DNA of 10,469 nucleotides from Dehalococcoidia bacterium (GTDB lineage: Bacteria; Chloroflexota; Dehalococcoidia; SZUA-161), in the NCBI GenBank assembly GCA_004376205.1, contig SOKG01000151.1, positions 1-10,469 of the forward strand, written 5' to 3'. Below are positions 7,287 to 10,469 of the stretch, piece after piece. Under the pieces are notes generated by a model. The model worked only from the letters and a program-made list of their open reading frames with translations. It searched no databases and was not told the origin of the DNA. The first letter of the stretch is position 1; each line of letters opens with the position of its first letter. Position numbers and translations under genes: made by a program.

Positions 7287-7469
7287 TTGAAGTGCGAGTT
7301 GTGCGGTAAGGGGCCGCAGTTTGGACACAGTGTATCACACTCCAAGCGTCATACCAAGCGGCGCTGGTTGCCTAACCTGGGGACGACCACCATTGTCACA
7401 AATGGCAAAAGAAAACGGGTAACTATCTGCACCAGGTGTTTACGTACCCAACACAAAGTCACTGGCTAG
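7287..7469 (+). CDS. rpmB: 50S ribosomal protein L28, four-cysteine (zinc-binding) form
   Basis: Small basic protein of the large ribosomal subunit. The 60-residue product has the L28 core GPQFGHSVSHSKRHTKRRW (9-27) followed by LPNL, and the C-terminal RVTICTRCLR (44-53). Cys3 and Cys6 (CELC) with Cys48 and Cys51 (CTRC) form a likely zinc site, the so-called C+ type. The start is TTG at 7287-7289, supported by AAGGAG (7275-7280) six bases upstream, and no ATG or GTG fits better. It is the only complete plus-strand gene in the window. It is divergent from fakA and convergent with rpe, whose stop is 9 bp beyond its own. L28 next to fakA and near recG and rpe is also seen in Bacillus, which supports the assignment. 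Nothing looks broken. Confidence 0.95.
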   Translation: MKCELCGKGPQFGHSVSHSKRHTKRRWLPNLGTTTIVTNGKRKRVTICTRCLRTQHKVTG

Positions 7470-7478
7470 CCTGCCTTC

Positions 7479-8159
7479 TTATCCTCCCTCGAGCCCGCGA
7501 AGGCTCTCCCTGATCCTTGCGATAGCTTGAGAAACGCTTTCCCTTTTGTTGAATACCGCGGCACCGGCTACCAGCACCCTTGCCCCGGCTTGGGCTACTC
7601 GTGGTGCAATCTCCGCAGTAATCCCCCCATCCACTTCAATCTCAGCAGCTAGCCCCAGTTCGTCAAGCTTGTGCCTGAGGCGGGCGATCTTGCCGATCGT
7701 GCTCTCGATAAACTGCTGCCCCCCAAAGCCAGGGTTAACCGACATCAGCAACGCCAGATCGAGCACGGGCAGGATTTCATCCAACGCGCTCAGGGGGGTG
7801 CTTGGGTTTAGGGATACGCCTGCCTTGCACCCCGCCTCTTTTATCGATTCCACCATCCTGTGTAGGTGAGGGCATGCCTCGGCATGGACGGTGATAATGT
7901 CGGCACCTGCCTGGGCGAACTGCCTTATGTACCTCTCCGGCGATTCGATCATCAGGTGCACGTCAAGGGGTAGGGAGGTGTGGGGTCGTATGGCGGCCAC
8001 CACCGGGGGACCGATGGTGATGTTGGGGACGAAGTGTCCGTCCATAACATCGACATGGATGTAGTCGGCACCTGCCTTGGTCGCCTCGGCGACCTGCTCG
8101 CCCACACGGCCAAAGTCGGCGGAGAGAATAGACGGCGCAAGCTTGATCTTATGTTCCAT
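7479..8159 (-). CDS. rpe: Ribulose-phosphate 3-epimerase
   Basis: Interconverts D-ribulose 5-phosphate and D-xylulose 5-phosphate in the non-oxidative pentose phosphate (or Calvin) pathway. The 226-residue product is a TIM barrel of usual length. Motifs in order: LAPSILSADF (7-16, Ser10 in the active site), IHVDVMDGHFVPNITIG (34-50, with His35, Asp37, Met39), DVHLMI (66-71, His68), MSVNPGFGGQQF (139-150) and EVDGGI (175-180, Asp177). The His/Asp set is the expected metal-binding and acid-base set, all present. The start is ATG 8157-8159, because AGGAGG (8167-8172) lies 7 nt upstream and the family N-terminus begins there. A longer in-frame version to 8237 would add 26 Arg-rich residues that belong to the argH overlap. 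Its first 11 bases overlap the argH end, so the two are probably translationally coupled. It is the last gene of its operon. Confidence 0.96.
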   Translation of the reverse strand: MEHKIKLAPSILSADFGRVGEQVAEATKAGADYIHVDVMDGHFVPNITIGPPVVAAIRPHTSLPLDVHLMIESPERYIRQFAQAGADIITVHAEACPHLHRMVESIKEAGCKAGVSLNPSTPLSALDEILPVLDLALLMSVNPGFGGQQFIESTIGKIARLRHKLDELGLAAEIEVDGGITAEIAPRVAQAGARVLVAGAAVFNKRESVSQAIARIRESLRGLEGG

Positions 8160-9519
8160 GAAGCGTCCTCCTCGCCGCCGCCAGCGCTTTTTCCACCTGC
8201 TCAGGAGCGGTTCCCCCGAGGGCGCTACGCGCCGCAAGGGAGGACTCCACCGTGATTGACTTCACATCGTTCTCAAAACCGGGGCAGAACCTCTTATATT
8301 CGCCTAAGTCGAGATCATATAGAGTTTTCGCGGTTTCAGTGGCGTAGCGTACCAACCTACCAACTATAGCGTGGGCTTCGCGAAGGGGGATGCCCTTTCT
8401 CACCAGGTAATCGGCTATATCAGTGGCCAAGGTGTAACTCTCCTCAGCGGCCTGGCGGAAGCGAGCGGCCTTTACGCGCACGCTGGCCATCATCGCAGCA
8501 AAAACCTCGAGCGTGGAGAGTATGGTGTCTACGGAATCAAACAGACCCTCTTTATCCTCTTGCAGGTCGCGGTTATAGGACAGGGGCAGCGCTTTCATCG
8601 TAGTCAGGATAGCCATCAGATGGCCGTAGACCCTACCTGTCTTAGCTCGAGCCAGCTCCGCCACGTCCGCGTTCTTCTTCTGGGGCATTATGCTGGAGCC
8701 GGTGGCAAAGGCGTCGTCGATCTCGATGAAGCCGAACTCCGCTGTTGACCACAGGACGATCTCCTCAGCGAGACGTGAGAGGTGCATCATGGTCAAGCTG
8801 GCCGCCGCCTGGTACTCTATTACGAAGTCGCGGTCGGAGACAGCATCCAGGCTGTTAGCGCTCACCCTGCTGAAGCCCAGTTCCTTTGCCACAAAGTCGC
8901 GGTCTATGGGGTAGGGCACCCCGGCCAGGGCCCCACTGCCCAAGGGCAAAACGTCGGCACGCTCGAAACACTGCTGGAAGCGCTCTACGTCGCGCTGAAA
9001 CATCTCGAAGTAGGCCAGAAGATGGTGAGCGAATAGGACCGGCTGCGCCCTCTGCAGGTGGGTGTAGCCGGGAATGACCACGCTTTTGTTGCCTTCGGCC
9101 TGGTTGAGCACGACCTGCTGGAGCGCCTTGATCCGGGTTACTGTCTCCGCGATCGCCTCTTTGGTAAACAGCCTCGTGTCTGTTGCGACCTGGTCGTTTC
9201 TGGAGCGGGCGGTGTGGAGCTTGGCTCCGGCATCGCCGATCTTCTCAATGAGGCGAGCCTCGATGTTCATGTGGATGTCTTCGAGCTCCTCTTTGAACTC
9301 GAACCTGCCCTGCTCGATCTCCTCCCCGATGGAGATAAGCCCCATGACGATTAGCTCAGCGTCCTTATCGGAGATTATGCCCTGTTTTGCCAGCATCCGC
9401 ACATGGGCTATGGAGCCAGCGATGTCCTGCTTGTACAGTCGCTGGTCGAAGGGCACGGATACGGTGTATCCCTTCGCCAGATCATCCATCTCTTTTCCGA
9501 AGCGGCTGCGTAGGGTCAT
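8149..9519 (-). CDS. argH: Argininosuccinate lyase
   Basis: Last step of arginine biosynthesis: cleaves argininosuccinate to arginine and fumarate. It is a cytoplasmic homotetramer of the fumarase/aspartase superfamily. The 456-residue product is full length. Conserved blocks are TARSRNDQVATD (103-114), GYTHLQRAQP (151-160, His154 being the likely catalytic partner), and the superfamily signature GSSIMPQKKN (274-283) with the catalytic serine pair Ser275/Ser276. The base after the signature gives Ala284, where Pro is commonest. I start at ATG 9517-9519, with AAAGGA (9527-9532) 7 nt upstream. The TTG three bases earlier, at 9522, has only 4 nt from the same site. The start overlaps the stop of a 33-codon ORF as TGATG, and the end overlaps rpe by 11 nt, so it is an internal gene of the radC-argH-rpe run. 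No argG is present in the window. Confidence 0.96.
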   Translation of the reverse strand: MTLRSRFGKEMDDLAKGYTVSVPFDQRLYKQDIAGSIAHVRMLAKQGIISDKDAELIVMGLISIGEEIEQGRFEFKEELEDIHMNIEARLIEKIGDAGAKLHTARSRNDQVATDTRLFTKEAIAETVTRIKALQQVVLNQAEGNKSVVIPGYTHLQRAQPVLFAHHLLAYFEMFQRDVERFQQCFERADVLPLGSGALAGVPYPIDRDFVAKELGFSRVSANSLDAVSDRDFVIEYQAAASLTMMHLSRLAEEIVLWSTAEFGFIEIDDAFATGSSIMPQKKNADVAELARAKTGRVYGHLMAILTTMKALPLSYNRDLQEDKEGLFDSVDTILSTLEVFAAMMASVRVKAARFRQAAEESYTLATDIADYLVRKGIPLREAHAIVGRLVRYATETAKTLYDLDLGEYKRFCPGFENDVKSITVESSLAARSALGGTAPEQVEKALAAARRTLHGT

Positions 9520-9620
9520 CAAGGAATCCTTTCATCTCCGAGCTTCTCCGCTAACTCTCTTACGAGAGAGCCTATCACTTTGTTCTCCCTCTTATGTAAG
9601 TAACCCAATCCCATCTTCAT
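9519..9620 (-). CDS. Candidate small protein (33 aa) between radC and argH, coupled to argH
   Basis: Not recognised. An ATG at 9618-9620 has AAGGA (9626-9630) 5 nt upstream, which overlaps the radC stop codon, and the frame ends in TGA at 9519-9521. That stop shares one base with the argH ATG (TGATG), a classic re-initiation junction. The peptide begins MKMGLGYLHKRENKVIG and ends EKLGDERIP. It is charged, probably helical in the second half, with no signal peptide, membrane segment or cysteine. The frame stays open for about 22 codons upstream of the ATG, inside the radC 3' end. A real coupled small gene is the first choice. It could instead be only a leader-type ORF that carries ribosomes to argH, or a remnant of a longer protein. 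No function is proposed. Confidence 0.45.
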   Translation of the reverse strand: MKMGLGYLHKRENKVIGSLVRELAEKLGDERIP

Positions 9621-9628
9621 ACCTATCC

Positions 9629-10381
9629 TTACTTTCTCCTCAAGCTCATAACGTTCAGTTCGAATTCCTCGATTAATCCATCATCGGCAAAGCTGAAGTA
9701 TTTGTTTTCACCTATTATTATATGGTCTAAGACCTCTATCTGCATAACACTCGCCGCGAGAAGCAAATCCCGAGTTATCTCTTCATCGCTTTCACTGGGA
9801 GCAGGATTCCCTGAGGGGTGATTATGGGCAAAAATCAGCGAGGCAGCGTTATGCTTGATGGCACTCTTCATAATTTCACGGGGATAAACAGAGCTGGCGG
9901 TCAGCGTTCCCTCAAAGAGGTCTTCCACCTCGATAACCTGATTCTGGGCATCGAGGAAAATAACCTTGAAGACCTCCGTGTTAAGGTCTCGCATAGAGTG
10001 ATACAAATAATCAAACACCTCTTGGGAAGAGCGATAAAATGGTTTGTCCATGATTCGCTCCTTAAGAAATTCCCTGGCTACCTCCTGCGCGAGCTTGATT
10101 CCAAAGGCATTATGAGGGCCGATTCCCTCGATTTCCTGTAGTTCCTCTGCAGTGGCTTCCAGAACTCCTCTCAAGGTTTTGAACCTCTTCATTGCTTCTT
10201 TGGCCTGCAGCTTGCAGTCCTTTCGAGGCGATCCTAAAGTTAGCAGCAATTCAACGATCTCATAATTGTGGAACCCCTTGAGTCCAGATTTAATGAACCT
10301 CTCCCGCAGCCTTTTTCTATGCCCTTCCCGTATTGACAGAGAAGTGCCGACCTTCCCGGGTTTCAGAAATTCTGACTGCAC
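9629..10381 (-). CDS. radC: RadC family protein (UPF0758, JAMM/MPN+ domain)
   Basis: The 250-residue product has the two-part RadC layout. The N-terminal part is helical, starts near REGHRKRLRERF (18-29) and has a helix-hairpin-helix at LQEIEGIGPHNAFGIKLAQE (81-100). The C-terminal JAB/JAMM domain carries the metal-binding set HNHPSGNPAPSESD (186-199): His186, His188 and Asp199 in HxHx10D spacing, with Glu136 as the likely upstream glutamate. VYPREI (165-170) and VLDHIIIG (217-224) are also family marks. RadC proteins were named for DNA repair, but the biochemical role is unsettled. The start is GTG 10379-10381, with AGGA four bases upstream and a stop just above it in frame. A tail of about 12 residues after FADDGLIEEF exceeds the usual end. 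Base composition is low here (9661-9720 is about 35% GC by count), unlike argH. It heads the radC-small ORF-argH-rpe run; no promoter was found in the short upstream stretch, which holds a repeat. Confidence 0.93.
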   Translation of the reverse strand: MQSEFLKPGKVGTSLSIREGHRKRLRERFIKSGLKGFHNYEIVELLLTLGSPRKDCKLQAKEAMKRFKTLRGVLEATAEELQEIEGIGPHNAFGIKLAQEVAREFLKERIMDKPFYRSSQEVFDYLYHSMRDLNTEVFKVIFLDAQNQVIEVEDLFEGTLTASSVYPREIMKSAIKHNAASLIFAHNHPSGNPAPSESDEEITRDLLLAASVMQIEVLDHIIIGENKYFSFADDGLIEEFELNVMSLRRK

Positions 10382-10404
10382 AGCATCCTACCTCTACTCC
10401 CCCT

Positions 10405-10463
10405 GTAGCGTCGTGACTCCCGTCACGACGAAGAATCCGTTGCCACAGGAGTGGCAACGCTAC
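10405..10463. repeat. Compact two-hairpin repeat, REP/BIME-like (GTAG-hairpin...hairpin-CTAC)
   Basis: Two perfect 9-bp hairpins with 4-nt loops stand in tandem. The first is CGTCGTGAC (10409-10417), loop TCCC, GTCACGACG (10422-10430). The second is CGTTGCCAC (10438-10446), loop AGGA, GTGGCAACG (10451-10459). They are separated by 7 nt and enclosed by GTAG (10405-10408) and CTAC (10460-10463), which also pair to give a three-way junction. It is the same architecture as the repeat at 474-570, but the sequence is different and shorter. GTAG at the foot of each hairpin is the recognition mark of REP elements. It lies 23 bp upstream of radC. There is no T-tract, so it is not a standard terminator. 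Confidence 0.72.
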
Positions 10464-10469
10464 GCTCTT

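Noticed and set aside
7491..7506. GAGCC/GGCTC hairpin at the rpmB-rpe junction as a terminator
   Set aside because: It is a 5-bp stem inside the rpe coding region with no T-tract, so it is not a credible terminator.
8160..8237. Longer rpe with an Arg-rich N-terminal extension
   Set aside because: The added residues come from the argH reading region. The ATG at 8159 has an AGGAGG at 7 nt and matches the family N-terminus.
9074..9676. Plus-strand open frame of 200 codons
   Set aside because: It is antisense to the argH 5' half and the radC 3' end, Ser-rich and low in complexity, with no family features. It is a shadow of argH.

Overview
This is a bacterial chromosomal window made almost entirely of densely packed housekeeping genes. 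It has short gaps, frequent stop/start overlaps, moderately high GC in the central block, and many GTG or TTG starts. The four-cysteine ribosomal protein L28, the long N-terminal extension on RecG and the gene neighbourhood suggest a Chloroflexota bacterium, perhaps Dehalococcoidia. That assignment is inference from recall; no search was possible.

Layout, left to right. Positions 1-465 (+) hold the C-terminal end of a large TPR protein, most likely an adenylate cyclase/AAA ATPase-type regulator cut by the window edge. Positions 466-606 are non-coding and carry a 97-bp two-hairpin repeat (474-570). From 607 to 7134 a minus-strand operon reads fakA, a degV/fakB-type gene, recG, argS. The product pairs are a fatty acid kinase with its lipid-carrier subunit, then a fork-remodelling helicase and arginyl-tRNA synthetase. 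A good sigma70-type promoter (TTGACT-17-TAGAAT, 7247-7275) drives it. rpmB (L28, +) is divergent from it. A second minus-strand operon, radC, a candidate 33-codon gene, argH and rpe, runs from 10381 down to 7479 and converges on rpmB with only 9 bp between stops. The right end (10382-10469) holds a second two-hairpin repeat (10405-10463).

How the genes work together: FakA phosphorylates fatty acids presented by the DegV-family protein, feeding phospholipid synthesis. The fak-recG cluster beside rpmB and rpe resembles the rpe...rpmB-yloV...recG neighbourhood of Bacillus, although the genes here lie on both strands. ArgH makes arginine and ArgS charges tRNA-Arg, but they sit in different operons. 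Rpe belongs to the pentose phosphate pathway. RadC is a JAMM-domain protein of uncertain function.

I found no defence system, prophage, CRISPR array, tRNA or rRNA. The most unusual items are the two intergenic GTAG-hairpin...hairpin-CTAC elements of REP/BIME design, the small gene coupled to argH by TGATG, the non-canonical fatty-acid-binding segment of the DegV protein, and the compressed fakA/rpmB control region. The genes nearest both ends (TPR gene and radC) are noticeably AT-richer than the central block.
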